A stretch of DNA of 64,000 nucleotides from Phlebiopsis flavidoalba. Taxonomy: Eukaryota; Basidiomycota; Agaricomycetes; Polyporales; Phanerochaetaceae. Below the pieces are notes generated by a model that saw nothing but the letters and a program-made list of their open reading frames with translations, was not told where the DNA came from and made no database searches. The stretch's first letter is position 1, and every line of letters begins with the position of its first letter. The translations under genes and the position numbers were made by a program. The stretch covers positions 1-64,000 of the forward strand of contig JAOCPU010000020.1 in assembly GCA_035772785.1 (NCBI GenBank), written 5' to 3'. Of this stretch, positions 15,943-27,699 are shown in pieces.

Positions 15943-18900
15943 TCACGCCCGAAAGTCGAACACGACGTGCCCCCCAGTCCTGCCCCTCGAAGATCAGCAC
16001 CCCGCGCACCTCGGCGCTGTCCAGCTCGAGGCCCAGCTCAAACTCTGCTCCCCGCGCGTCAGCATCACTGTCCGCGCCGCGACGCCAGCCGCGCGCAACG
16101 CACCGGTGTAGAATCCGTTCTGCTGTGGCGTGTTGGCGTGCTGCTGAAAATTGGGCAGCACGCTCAGGTCGACTGTCCACTTGCACAGCTCCTCCGTCTC
16201 GCCCTGTGTGCCCGCCAGAAAGTCAGAAATCTGCCGCCGCGCTCGATCTCGCCGAGACGCCACGGCGCCGGCTGCCTGGCGGGCAGGATCACTCACCTCG
16301 TCAGTATAGCGCATAATCTTCTCGCTGTCCGATGTAAAGAGCGTGGCAAACAAACATGCGGTCTGGGGGCCATCGGGTCCAATTAGCTCTCGTCCGCGGA
16401 CACACAGCGCACCGCTACGCAACCTTGGGCATTCTGCGAAAATTTGCTTGATTCGCGAACACGATGCGGCGTTCGACGTCAACAGGCGTCCCAGTAAAGT
16501 GCGGGGGAAACCAAGACTGACCAGAACTTGTGCTTCACGCGCTGTCTGCAGCCCGGGCATCAGCACCCGCTGCGGCGACGGCCAGTAGCGTCACTCACCC
16601 CTTTCTCAGGATCGCGCCCTTCGCCACCAGATACTGCAGCCTGTTTTTTGCGCGCACACAAGCGCGTTCTCGTTTAAGGGCGGCCCCACGCATTCACACA
16701 CTAGCCCCGTACCTGTTTCTCGCAGATGGCGACCCCCGCGTCGTTCGTGCGGACATACGCTGGCCGCTTGAGGTGGTCCTCCGGCTCCGCGGGCAGCTTC
16801 ACCTACGCAAAGGACCGGGTGTTAGCGGCCGGCTGCCACGCGCGCACGCTAGCCACGCTAGTGGTGGCGGCGGCGGCGGCGGCGGTGGGCGGGGGAGAGC
16901 GAGGGGGCGCGCGGCGCACCTTCATCATGTACGACTGCGGGGCAATCACGCTCGAGACGAGCGCGCGACGCGCGCCAGGCCGTACTGCGCGGCCCCGCGC
17001 GCAGCGTGGCGGTTATCACAGTCCGGGGGCCGCGAGATGACGCTGCTGATCCCGTGGCGCGAACCGTTCCTAGCGCACCACAAGACAAACGGAGTCATGA
17101 ATGGAGTGCGTGTGTGGCTAGGTGACATAATCGCTCGCGGCGCACGCCCGCTTTGACTTTCTGGAAGAGATACCCGCTCCCCTGTCAGGGCGCGCACGCA
17201 GTCAGTGTGCTGGAACTACGGTAGCCAAGCGAGGAAAGAGCGCTATCCGCTGAAACCGCCCACGTGTAGCAACGCAGTTAGTGCTACACGGCTGGTCGAT
17301 CGGTCTTTGTCTGCTCTTCGATCAACTCCAGGACCTGCAGTTTTATCGAGATACGGCATGGCGATTCCGCCATTCATGTACCAGAATAGAGTTGAGGAAG
17401 GGACGTCCCGGACGTGTTCCCTGTCAGCGGGGCTGTTCGAGGCATAAACCCAAATAAACTCCCAATCATCCCGCGCTCACTTTATGACGCTACCTGTTGC
17501 ACAATTCGGGGTCAAATACCTCCCGTCTCAATAGATTGCCCGGAATGGCTAGGTCGCCATGTATCAGTCACGACCGAGGGCGTCGTGGGGGTCTTCAAAC
17601 GTTGAAACAGGTAAAATGGAACATCTTGTCTGCAAGCCACAAACGTAAGTCAGTGACACATCGGTGAATGGATATTCGGAATGCAACTCGCACCATCATC
17701 TGCCTCGCCTTGGTACAACCATCTTGGTCGTCTCCGAAAAGTTGCTGGCATAAAGTACGCCAAACGATGCGCTGCCGACATCGGGAATTAATTGCATCAG
17801 GAAAAACCCAACTTTTGTTGACGGCCGGACGCCCCAGCGTGCTTACCATCAAGATGGGCTGGGTGATCTGCCAGCAGAGTTTTGAAACGAGCTCGCGGAA
17901 GCGGAGATCGAGGAACAGCGAGCCGCAGTTTGCACCAGACCGCGCACACATTTCCGCTAATCTCCATATTCGAGAAGCATCCCAATGAGCTTGTACACCG
18001 CAAGATCCTAGCGCAACAGGAAGAGACACCCAGTGAGCACGCCCGCCGGGGGACACGGGCCACGGCGCTGTGCTTACCACTGTTACCACCGCCGGCGTCA
18101 CATATCTGAAATTCTGGCTCGGCCGCAGTCGGTGGATATCGTGAGGAAGGCACAGTTACCGCGGCCGCCTCGGAGCTCACTGGAGACGAGATTGGATCCG
18201 TCAGCACAACAACGCCCACCAGAGGAACGCGAGATGCCGCTCACGTGATAATGCGGAGACGGTCCCGCCAGGACGTGTCGCCCGCGCGAGACGAGTGCAC
18301 CAGACCTGCTGCAATTATAGCAGCCTCCCGCATCATCTGGCAGCCCGCGGGCATCCCACGCTGCGGGCACGGTGAGCCACACGTCCGCGGAATCTTGGGG
18401 ACGACCGCGTTAGTCACCCCCCGAATGCGCGAAGGGAGTGCATAAGTGACAGATACGCATCCGAGGTCGGCCACAGCGCCGATTTCCGCGTGTGATCTGC
18501 TGTTTACGCATAGTCCCACAAGCAGGACAGGAAGTCGATGATCAGATCGATAGCCTGCTTCCCTGGCTGTGATGAGGCGGAATGAGCTGCCTCGGGGAGT
18601 CGAAGGAGGAAAACGAAGCGACGGGAGGAACTTACTGGGAGAGAGCCGGGAGGCGTGGGATCAACCTGCATATGATCGTTACTCTGTCAAGCATGCGGCT
18701 TCTTCCAATAATGGGGGGCGGAAAAGAGAATAGGGAAAAAAGAAACCAAGAAGAAAGTTGAACCTGGAGTTCCACAGAGCTCCTCCCAGCTAAACGGAAG
18801 ACTCCGAGGCCCGGGCGCTGACGTCGCCCTACTACACCATTACACGCATTTTAGTCGCGCCCGGTTGCGGAACTAGCGGTTTTCCGCCTGGATTACTCAG

Positions 18901-19826
18901 CGCCGTCCACCTGCCGCCTCCTCTCATCCCATAAACACAGTAGACACGTTGGAATCCGATGCGTCTCATGTCTCAAGGACCCCCGCGCCAATTCCTAAGA
19001 TCTGGCTGCCACTTTGCCCCGCCACAGCAATACGTGAACGATCAGGCCAGTATGTCGGACAGGCACGCCCACAACTCGTCGTCATAACACCTCACACAGA
19101 CGTGTGTGGACTAAGATTTGCGCCACTTACCACACCGGAATAAAGGTCCTCAGACCTGGGGAAGCGGCACGAGTACTGGAGCTAAGTGGGGTCTAGTCAA
19201 AGCCCAAGCGCCGTAGTGCATGTCCCAGACACCCACCAACCAAGCTACGATTGCAACGGAACCCAGCTTGCCTGTGTTCTGCAGGAAGCTGCAGAATTCG
19301 CCCTGGATCGTCGGCGATGTTGGTCCTTCTGCCCGTGACTGTCATCGCGAACGGGCCCGCGACGCGTTTGCAGCGTATATAGCGGTTGTCGGATGGAACC
19401 CCACGCACGATGGTCCGGGCTCAGCGGTAGGGCGTACGCGCGTCGGGGGCGGCCGAGGGTGAGCTTCGAGAAGCCGGGCGTTCATCGTTAGAGCCATTGG
19501 AAGAACCGAGCATGGTGCATTTCTGAGCCATTGGCGGCACCAGTACGGGTTGAACTGGCCAGCGCCATCCGAATGTTGATTGCTGTTGCTGCTGCTGGTG
19601 GCCTGTCGCCATCTTGGCACGTACTGAACGCCTACACGGTGGCGGCAGGTTGTGAGATTCAGGGAGCAGACTCTTTCTCTTGCCACCTTGTCACTCCGAT
19701 GTGTTCCATTGGGTTGTTTGGCGTCCACTGGTGGACACACGTCTACCGTGAACACGGTTACGTCTGTGCTTTCTGTTGCCCTGTCTCAGGGATAGGCTTG
19801 TCGATCGGCTCGCCACAACAACCCAT
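15943..19826 (-). CDS. HSPA12-type Hsp70-like ATPase, MGCC N-terminus
   Basis: A divergent Hsp70 of the HSPA12 type, expanded in mushroom-class fungi. The start (MGCCGEPIDKPIPETGQQ, ATG at 19826) has Gly at position 2 and Cys at 3-4, a pattern suited to N-myristoylation and palmitoylation. A linker rich in Gln, Pro and Ser follows (QQQQQQ near 19580). The ATPase domain is then recognisable piecewise: an FSGV remnant of the phosphate-1 loop (about 19145), RIPTCLL (about 18960), DLIIDFLSCLWDYA (about 18520), VWLTVPAAWDARG (about 18370), MREAAIIAAGLVHSSRAGDT (about 18300), DRLRIIT, EAAAV, ICDAGGG (phosphate-2, about 18090), EMCARSGANCGSLFLDLRFR (about 17920), MFHFTCFNV (about 17600), ALVSSVIAPQSYMMKVKLPA (about 16900), LQYLVAKGAILRKG (about 16620), FTSDSEKIMRYTDE, EELCKWTVDLSVLPNFQQ and the end VRGVLIFEGQDWG-HVVFDF. 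Many introns and indels are present. The substrate-binding domain of classical Hsp70 is absent. Confidence 0.82.
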
Positions 19827-20785
19827 GATGGTCCACCTGCGGGTATCGCGTCATGCCGTCGCCGGGACTGCAACGGAGTCTTCGACGGGCAATTCCGTGA
19901 GAGCAAGCCTGTATGTACAGGTCGTCCAGCGAGCTGTCGATGGCGGTTACGGGATATGGTCTTGTCAAACTGTTGCACCGCCCGTTAGTCGAGGGATCCA
20001 CGCTTAGCGGCATCGTGGGAGGCAACGGCCAAGTCGCGTACTACACACCTCGCTGTGCCATTGTCACCTGCCTCGGCAGCCTTAAACCACAATTGGCAGC
20101 TGCATCAATGATAAGTCGCCGCCATTGCGCGGGCCGCGCAATTTTTGATCTCTTGTTCGCCCTCGCGCTCGACCGCAAAATTTGAGAATGACCAGGTATT
20201 TTTGTAGAACTCACGTTTTATCCACATGTTTTACAACACATGCTGCCTAAGCCATGAATCACTGGTGGGGCTGTTCACCGTAGTAGCATGGACCATTTGT
20301 TCAGGTCCGCTACCCAATACGCTAGTCTTCACACCAATCGCCCGGACGGCATTTGGGCTCCCACGCCGTTGTCCAAACGTCCAGGTGGTCAATTGTAACT
20401 TTGACGGTTCCCATGATGCTAGCACAAGAAGACTGGCAGGTGCGTCTCGTTACGATCATGCCCTCTGCGCTATGGTCTGACTTGTACATGAAAACGCGAT
20501 ATTACGATCTGTTGCGGAGAGCATTTGGTTATCAGGATACTTTCAGGTATTTCCCAACGTACCAAACAATACGATTATTTCCAACCGCGAATTGGTTACG
20601 CGACGATCCGAGAGAGACAACTGTATGTCCACTCAAAATAGTCCAATTTATCACACCGACGTGATAGTAAGATGACATGCCTCCGTGGAACGCGCAATCC
20701 TTTCGCAACTGCACTAACTATGTCTGCCATATTGATGATGTCCAGTGTCGTTTCAAATCGGACTCTACCACAAGCATCTCGCTAG
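19827..20785. other. Region without an assignable gene
   Basis: The first part is the presumed promoter of the minus-strand Hsp70-like gene. Open frames here are short and none matches a family I recognise. A plus-strand coding signal may begin around 20,220 (fragments such as VFPNVPNNTIISNREL near 20550 look protein-like) and lead into the next entry, but the exon structure cannot be fixed. Confidence 0.3.
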
Positions 20786-21025
20786 TGCCAGCACTGGCTA
20801 TACCTCCTACTGTTACCCCTCGAGTCCGGTCCCTCGGATCTTGGATGTCAGGCGCTCGCGAGGTGTGACAGGACCTATCTCAATCTCACGAACGTTGCAG
20901 CATCTAAGCACCACAAGATCCCCGATCCCTGGATTACAAACCCACTCTCGCAAATTGCTGACCGTATGTCCTCCTACGCTGTGGGGGCAATAGCCACCAC
21001 GCAGGGTGATGATTTTGTGATCTGA
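20786..21025 (+). CDS. Possible terminal exon, unrecognised protein
   Basis: An 80-codon open frame ends at a TGA at 21023. Its second half has the composition of a real protein (for example TYLNLTNVAASKHHKIPDPW and SSYAVGAIATTQGDD) with no low-complexity bias. I do not recognise the family. Upstream fragments between 20,220 and 20,640 on the same strand may be earlier exons. It lies between the Hsp70-like gene (divergent) and a stretch with no clear gene. Confidence 0.22.
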   Translation, partial: CQHWLYLLLLPLESGPSDLGCQALARCDRTYLNLTNVAASKHHKIPDPWITNPLSQIADRMSSYAVGAIATTQGDDFVI

Positions 21026-23073
21026 TAGAAGACCTATGGCACAATACTACGGCACCATCCGCGCAGCAGATAATAATATTTGGACAGGACTTCCGAGCAT
21101 ATTGGCACAATACACAACATCGGGCTACCCCCGGATAAACCGTACCGATGCTGAGTAGTATCCCCGGTGGGGTAATCTGTGTCGTGCGATAACCACAAGA
21201 AAACCAAAGATTTGAATGCCATTGCCATCCCATGAGACATCACCACTCATGGGTATTGTCAATCGGGAGATGAGGGGACACGGACTGACACAGAGGTCCC
21301 GCGATGCTGAGGAGTCAGCCGTTGATGACACCGACAATAATGACTATGACGCCGCACATTTGTGGCGTCTAAACAGGTCATTGGAACACCAGGCATACAG
21401 TGATTGAGCCTTCTTAAGTCTCACCCGCGACGTTCAGCAGCATGGCGTTGCTCGACGACAAAACTGTCTCAGCAGCTGCATAGGACGCCTCGCATTGGCC
21501 TGGCGACCCATTTAGGCCACACCTACAGCTGGCAAACTTCTTCAAGGCTCTTGCAGACCATCCTCAGCTTACGCCGCATGCGTGTGCGCGCTGCTCGCGT
21601 CTTTGCACGAGAAACGAGTTCCAACGGAAGGTGCGCTTCACTTCCTCCCACCATGCGCAGGAACACTCACCCTCCCCCTTTGGGGCAGTACGCACTATCA
21701 GAGAAGACTCTAAAACCGGCCTCCATGCCCTTGTACTATACAAGATTGGTTTGAGGGCTACGAGAAGAGTGCTCAAGGGATTGGGAAGGCCGTGGTGGAA
21801 AGATCTTTTTTGGAGTGTGGTAGTGGGGCTGCAAACTACCTGGTATGTGTGGCTTAGCATTTGACCATACCCGGCGAATTGACCTGGGAGCTCTCTGCTG
21901 CAGGAATCGTGTTTTTGCCTCTGGAAACTACTCCGCCTGGCTTCTGACTATACGCATTCACCCGAACTCTATGCTCCATCTCGAAGCTACACTGAAGGCA
22001 AAATGCCGAGTGGCTAGCGCCCTTCCTACTACGAACAAAGCTCTCGTCATAATCTAATAGAACTCGGACGCCAGTGCATTCCCTGGCGAAAACCAGTTCG
22101 CTCCCGACCCTTCGACTGAGTGATACGCACGCTCCCCGCCCGCTACCGTCAAAAAGAGGCCGAGTTGTCCGAGCTCCTCGTCGCAACGGTCCTGCACGTT
22201 GTATACCACTAACGCCCAACACGGGGGATCCCCCATCTATACACAACACATCTATTGAATTTCAAGCATCGTTATACCTTTGCGCGGGAGATGAAACATT
22301 GTATGTATCATAGTCGTCTGGACCTATGATATCGGACACCGTGCTGCAACTCCCGAAGGCGATAGGGGTGATTAGAGCGCGTGAGATGGCTCAACGATCC
22401 AAACAGAAGCGTACCTGGACAACCCCGAGTGTTCGTGAAAATGTTGCTCCTTTTTTCTGGCCTCGCAGACCCGTCCCCCTGTGAAAGATTTCCTTTCCCC
22501 ATCTTACCGTCTTCGCAACATCCCTCAACGCTCGCAGTAGTTGAAGCGGAGCAATTCCCGGCTTCGGCCGTGTGACAATTGGTGGTGGCGTTGGCTGCCG
22601 TTTGCCACCCTTTGCGCACACCCCACCACATAGAAGGTATCGGGTGACCGATTTTGGATGTTGGAATGTAGCGACATACACCACCAGTGCGATTTTCAAA
22701 GATACAACACACCATCTTCTGAACCTGGACTGCGTGTACCCAATTTTCTATCTATCTGTCTATTTGCCTTGATGATCGAGTGTTCTTTCGTAAAACACCA
22801 TGAGCAAAACGTGCGTGCGTGGACGCGATAGCGGGCACCCGCCCAATATGCAAAACGGATGGGCTTTAGAATCTAACAGTTGCAAAACAAAGCGCATTCT
22901 CTCTCGGCCAATGGCCGTGGGAATTGACGGCACGAGATTCGATTCGAGATTTTCTCGAGCGCATGCCTGAAGCTGCCCTCACTGTGCAATTGCTCGCGCT
23001 TGCTTGACTGCATACGGCAGACCTTTCCCTCTCCCTCTCATCTTTCTTTCCGTGTCATCTTTTCCGTGTCATC
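21026..23073. other. Region without an assignable gene
   Basis: Several frames of 60-135 codons overlap on both strands, none with a recognisable domain or splice-consistent chain. The last 200 bases before 23074 are pyrimidine-rich (CTTTCCCTCTCCCTCTC), as is usual for promoters of expressed genes in this group, and serve Noc2. Confidence 0.35.
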
Positions 23074-25811
23074 ATGGGAAAGAAAGGCAAACAAGGCTAC
23101 GCGCAAGTTTTGCGGCAAGTGGTCAGCTGAAGAAGACTATACAGCAGCGCAGGAACCAGCACCAGGACATCAAGCGCAAGGTCGAACGGCGGAAGACGAC
23201 TAAAAAGGGCAAAGACAGAGACATGGTGCTTGCCGAGGAAACACGACGGCTGAGGATCGAGGCATGAAGTTGATGAGACCAGTGGAAAGTGAGTGGAGCG
23301 TTCTATTCCGCTTCGTGTACACACTGAGCTTGTTCGACTAGGTTCAAGGGTATGTCCGTAGATGACTTCCTTGGAGGAGGTTTCATGGAAGGCGGCGAAA
23401 AGATGATGATGTGCGTTATAGTTAGTCAATGTGCTGAGGCTTTACCGGAACATGACCCATCCCGTAGGCCATGTCTGCTGATGCAGACAGCGAAGAGGAT
23501 GAGGACGAGGACGAGGAAGACGTGGAAGATGACCAGTCCTTTGCAAACTTCGAGTAGACGACTTTGGATGGATTAAGGCTTCATGCCCGCGCCAATGCGT
23601 CAAATAGTGCCATGATGGAGCTCAACAAGTGTTGCTGCAGATGACGACGAAGGAGCAGCACATTTGCACGAGCTGTCGAAGCTTGCGGGAGAAGGACCCA
23701 GAGTTCTTCAAGTACCTTCAAGAAAATGACAAGGAGCTCCTTGACTTCAGTCCAGATGCTATGGATGAAGATGAGGATGATGATGTCGAAGAGGATGATG
23801 AAGAAGTAGAGACCGTGCCGTACTCACCAAAAATATCCTTCAGAAATGGCAGAAGGCTATACTTGAAAGTGCGTACTGTTTCGCCTTTTAGGGGTCTCCC
23901 CCCAACTGAAGCGTTATAGCAACGATCGCTTCGTGCTTTGAGGAAGCACTATCATGTGCCTTCCGTTCAGCCGTTCACATGAACGAAGAAGATCAGCCTG
24001 TTGCCACGCGTGGTCAATAGACAAACTCTTCAGGTACGCAAGTGATCCTCATTTCCTAGGATGAGAATATGCTCAACATCTCGAAGTGTATAATAAGGTC
24101 GTTACGACGTCACTGAAGTATACTCCTGTTGTGCTCGACCACCACTGTCCATGCAAGACCCTGGCAGATGGCAGATTGTACGTCTTGTTTTGAACTCTCT
24201 TATCTGTCCTCATTGTTACACTACGCAGCAAAGGTCCGATACAGACACCAAAATGGAAGACCTTACAGAAGCTCATTCTATCATACTTCCACAATGTCAT
24301 GCACCACTTGACGCAGTTTGACGGATAACGAGCTACTCGTCATGGCTCTGGAGGAAACTGCCAAGCTAGAGTGCCTTATATCACCCAGCTCTCGCAAGCG
24401 GTTCAAAGTTTATCTTAAGGTTAGCTTCCTCATTCGGCACTCCCGAGCTCTTGTAGTTAATCTCGCTACTCTCAGACGTGTCTCGACCTGTTGGTCGACG
24501 GCAGATGATAGCGTGCGGATAGCGGCCTGCTTTCCTGTCCGTGCGCAAGCTTGCGTCGTCAACAGATAGCTCCCTACTGGACATGGCGCTCAAGGTTCGT
24601 CAGTATCATTTGCTCCTAATTATGTATTCTGATCCGTCTGTACGCATAGAATACATATCTGGCACTAGTACGTGCATGCAAATCCACGAGTGCACACTCG
24701 CTACCTTCCATCAACCTTATGAAGAACTCTGCGAGCGAGCTCTATACCATCAACCATTCGACCGCATATCAGCACGCGTTTGGCTATATCCGTCAGCTTG
24801 GCCATCTTGTTGCGAACAGCATGAAGGTTAAAAGCAAGGTATAGTGATTTGATCTGGGATACTGGCGTGACGCTGATTGATCTGAACTCTTGTCCCGATA
24901 GGAGTCTTACAAGCAGGTTTACAACTGGCAGTACATCCACTGCATAGACTTCTGGGCTCTTGTCCTCGCCCGCGCATGTGACCAGCAGACTGAAGTAGAG
25001 CGAGGTACCGAGAGCGAACTGCGGCCACTGATATATCCGCTCGTTCAGGTTTCGTTGGGTGCAGCCAGGTACGCCGTCGTGGCATCTCAGAACATCCACG
25101 TGCCTAACAAGTGTTTCTCGTGAAGGCTGGTTCCCAATGCACGCTCGTATCCTTATCATTTACACCTCACGCGTTCGCTGCTTCATCTTCACGCAACGGA
25201 CGTGCACATACATCCCTCTCGCACCCACTCTCATCCCCATGCTCGTCACTCCGCTCACCTCCTCACACTCGAAAGGTGGATCGTTACGTCCACCTAGATT
25301 TCGAGACCACGCTTCGGGTACCGCAACAGTATCTCAAGACACGTGTATATGCCGAGGGCGTTGTTGAGGAGGCGTCGTTCGTCCTTGCCCGAGTATCTGG
25401 CTAGCGCACCTGTACACGCTAGCGTCGCCTTCCCTGAGGTCACTGTGCCCATCGTCAGTGCCCTGCGCCACGCCGTCAAGGCGTTTCTCAGAAGGGCAAG
25501 GGCAAGGGCAAAGAAGCTGGCCTCGTCAAAACCCTGATCGAGAGGATAGAGGAGAGCGCGAAGTGGGTCGATGAGAAGCGTCGCGGTGTCTCCTTTGCAC
25601 CTGGAAAGCTTAGCGAGGTAGAGAGATGGGAGAGCAACGTTAAGGTGGAAGAAACTCCACTTAGGCAAGTACGTTTAGAGTGCAACGGAAAGCACGCGAG
25701 AAGAGGCGCAAGTTAATGGAAAAGGTTTGTTATACTCTTGTTCTATACGAACCTGCATGCTGATTTTTTTCCTCAGGCCGGGATGGTGAGGAGGAGATTC
25801 TGGAAGACTGA
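23074..25811 (+). CDS. NOC2: Nucleolar complex protein 2 (Noc2)
   Basis: Noc2 partners Noc1 and Noc3 in the nucleolus to mature and export pre-60S ribosomal particles. The N-terminus MGKKGKQ-ATRKFAASGQL (start at 23074) is Lys-rich, followed by [20 protein letters not shown]. Next come [14 protein letters not shown], an acidic stretch ([11 protein letters not shown]), [20 protein letters not shown] and a second acidic run ([16 protein letters not shown]). The alpha-helical Noc2 domain follows: [85 protein letters not shown]...[18 protein letters not shown] and [20 protein letters not shown]. It ends [20 protein letters not shown], then DGEEEILED before the TGA at 25809. Introns and scattered indels break the frame. 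Confidence 0.94.
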
Positions 25812-26257
25812 TCATGACAGCTTCAGTCTCAAGGCTATTTTCTGTTTATAGTGTCATCCCTCACCGATAATGCCAACGGCTCCATGTGCACTAATGAAAG
25901 CTACTATTGACACTTACTCCCGGCTCACCTTGAACCACCTGGGTGGACGTCGGACTCAACAAGGTGATGGTGTGTATTCAATCATTTAGTCAGTTCGGGC
26001 GCAAGTCAAGAAGGTGTGAGACAATACCACCCCTAGTGGGACCAACAACCACACCTTCAACATACAGCTAGGACTTCTAGATTGTGACTTCTCACTCGAT
26101 AGCGGCAAGTGCCAAGTTTGGACTTGACAAAAATGTTCAGGCTGAAACACAAACAAATTTGAAACAACCTTTATCGATTCTTCAATTGTCCGAGCAGAGG
26201 GTAAAAAATCTCCCGCAGAAGGAATCGGGACCGTCTGGTTGAGGCGACAAGCAAACC
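25812..26257. other. Intergenic, no gene seen
   Basis: Presumed 3' region of NOC2 and downstream flank of the minus-strand tRNA gene. A TTTTTT run on the minus strand, about 55 bases beyond the tRNA end (near 26205), could act as a Pol III terminator. Confidence 0.45.
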
Positions 26258-26352
26258 GACACCAGCAGGATTCGAACCTGCGCCCTCAAAGAGGAGGTGA
26301 TAATCGAACGAATTCGAATCAAACCGCCGTAACCACTTGGCCCTATAGTGCC
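26258..26352 (-). tRNA. tRNA-Ser(CGA), copy 1, with tiny intron
   Basis: Read on the minus strand, the sequence forms a class II tRNA. The acceptor GGCACTA pairs with TGGTGTC (with G-U pairs). A D-arm contains AAGTGGTTA. The anticodon stem GTT(T)GA/TCGA(T) surrounds the loop TTCGAA-T with anticodon CGA. A long variable arm (CCTC/GAGG) and T-arm GCAGGTTCGAATCCTGC complete it, and box B is perfect. Four bases (TTCG) sit between positions 37 and 38, the canonical place for a nuclear tRNA intron. This copy has extra G and T bases in the D- and anticodon arms relative to copy 2 at 43.6 kb, probably base-call errors. Confidence 0.8.
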
Positions 26353-26446
26353 GTGCACAAAGCGCCTCCATGTATTTACTTTTATTATTGTATAATATGT
26401 TCGATCTTCTGCCTACGAAAAACAATGTTGACCAAGTTCGAAATTC

Positions 26447-27627
26447 CTAGCCCCAAGACCGAGGCTTGTGTGTTGGCAAGACCACTAAAATGTGGCACCT
26501 GCAATAGTGAGCGAACAGTGCTATCGTCGGGAAGTGGTCGCTTCCGCAAGTCATGACGTCCCACGCCACTGCGAGCTGGGAGGTTCGGTAAAAACGAATG
26601 GTGAAAGTCCGATGCGCTCGAACATCCACAGTAGACGGGGAAGCTCACATTCAAAAGTTGTGTTCGTAGGCTAGAATGGGTCTCTCGTCTTCTCGCGGAT
26701 GAATGCAAGCAAAGTTTTCATCACAAGCGGTCCGGTGGCGAGCTTTGCGTAAGTGAGCGAGGCGAGCGTGTCGGTCGAAGTCGGCGCGCTGTCGAGCGTC
26801 GTATAGGAAGACTGGGAGGTAGACATGCCGGAGAATGCTATCGATGGTATGCCTTCTTTGGCAGCTTCGCATGAGGCTCCACTGAAGTCATGGCGTTAGG
26901 AATCGTTCCGAACAGGACTCAATAGAGGCCTTGTGCTCACACAGTGCCGGAAATTTGGACGGTCGTCCCGAGGTTAGCTGCCGAGCAAATGAGCGTCAGG
27001 GGGGGAGAAAACTTCACATCACGAAGACTGTTCACCTCCGACGTTGGGTCCAGCAACAACTAACTCTGGCGGACCACCGAAGAACTGAGGGCTCAAGGTT
27101 TGGAGACCAAAGCGGACGCTATCAACACTAGGTTTCGGGCGTGGCTCGTCAGTGTTCCGTGTTCAAAGACGTCGGAGAAACACAAGGAACACATACGGGA
27201 AAGCATTGACGTAATTCAACTTCGCTGCGATGAAGAGAGGTTAGGTCACAAGCATTCCAACTGCCCCGAATGGAAGGAACACTGACTGTCGCTTGCAATA
27301 TGAAACCTTTCTGCCGGGGGACCCGAACGGGCAAGTGTCAAATTCACCACGCTTGGGTAAGGGTTGTCGGCGTTGCGGTGCTCGAGCCGGTGCCAGACTT
27401 GTTCTCTGCAGGGGCAGACAAGACGACCTGGCCACGGAATGTCAGCCTCAGGACGGCAGCGATCAGGTGGCGCCGGCACGTACATTGAACCCTGCCGCCT
27501 TCAGCGCATCGTTTTGAGCACGGATCTGCGCAACAGCCCAGCCGTCATCATTGGAAAGGAGAATGTTCGTGCCCCGGACGGCGGTAGTCACCCAGAGAAG
27601 GAAACCGAGCGAACGGGTGAACTTCAT
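26447..27627 (-). CDS. SurE-like secreted acid phosphatase, paralogue 1
   Basis: A SurE-family 5'/3'-nucleotidase or acid phosphatase. The start at 27627 gives MKFTRSLGFLLWVTTAVRG, a signal peptide, followed by the SurE metal-binding motif NILLSNDDGWAVAQIRAQND (the Asp-Asp pair binds the metal). Further matches are ALKAAGFNV, LSAPAENKSGTGSSTATPTT, GEFDTCPFGSP, LNYVNAFPV, RFGLQTLSPQFFGGPPELVV, AGPNVG, ANLGTTVQISGTV, ASCEAAKEGIPSIAFSGMST, SYTTLDSAPTSTDTLASLTY and LNVSFPSTVDVRA. Several introns interrupt it. A TATA box stands 65 bases upstream. The signal peptide suggests it is secreted or vacuolar; the natural substrate is not deducible. A second paralogue lies beyond LeuRS at 34.7-35.9 kb. Confidence 0.9.
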
Positions 27628-27691
27628 GTCTGAGGGAGGTTTTGTTGTAGACATTATACTACATCCTATCCTCATCTCATGACCTCTCGAC

Positions 27692-27699
27692 TTATATAG
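27692..27699 (-). promoter_or_regulatory. TATA box of SurE paralogue 1
   Basis: Minus-strand TATATAAG, about 65 bases before the start codon at 27627. Confidence 0.5.

Noticed and set aside
15598..16386. 262-codon plus-strand frame
   Set aside because: It is antisense to the C-terminal exons of the Hsp70-like gene, with low-complexity composition.
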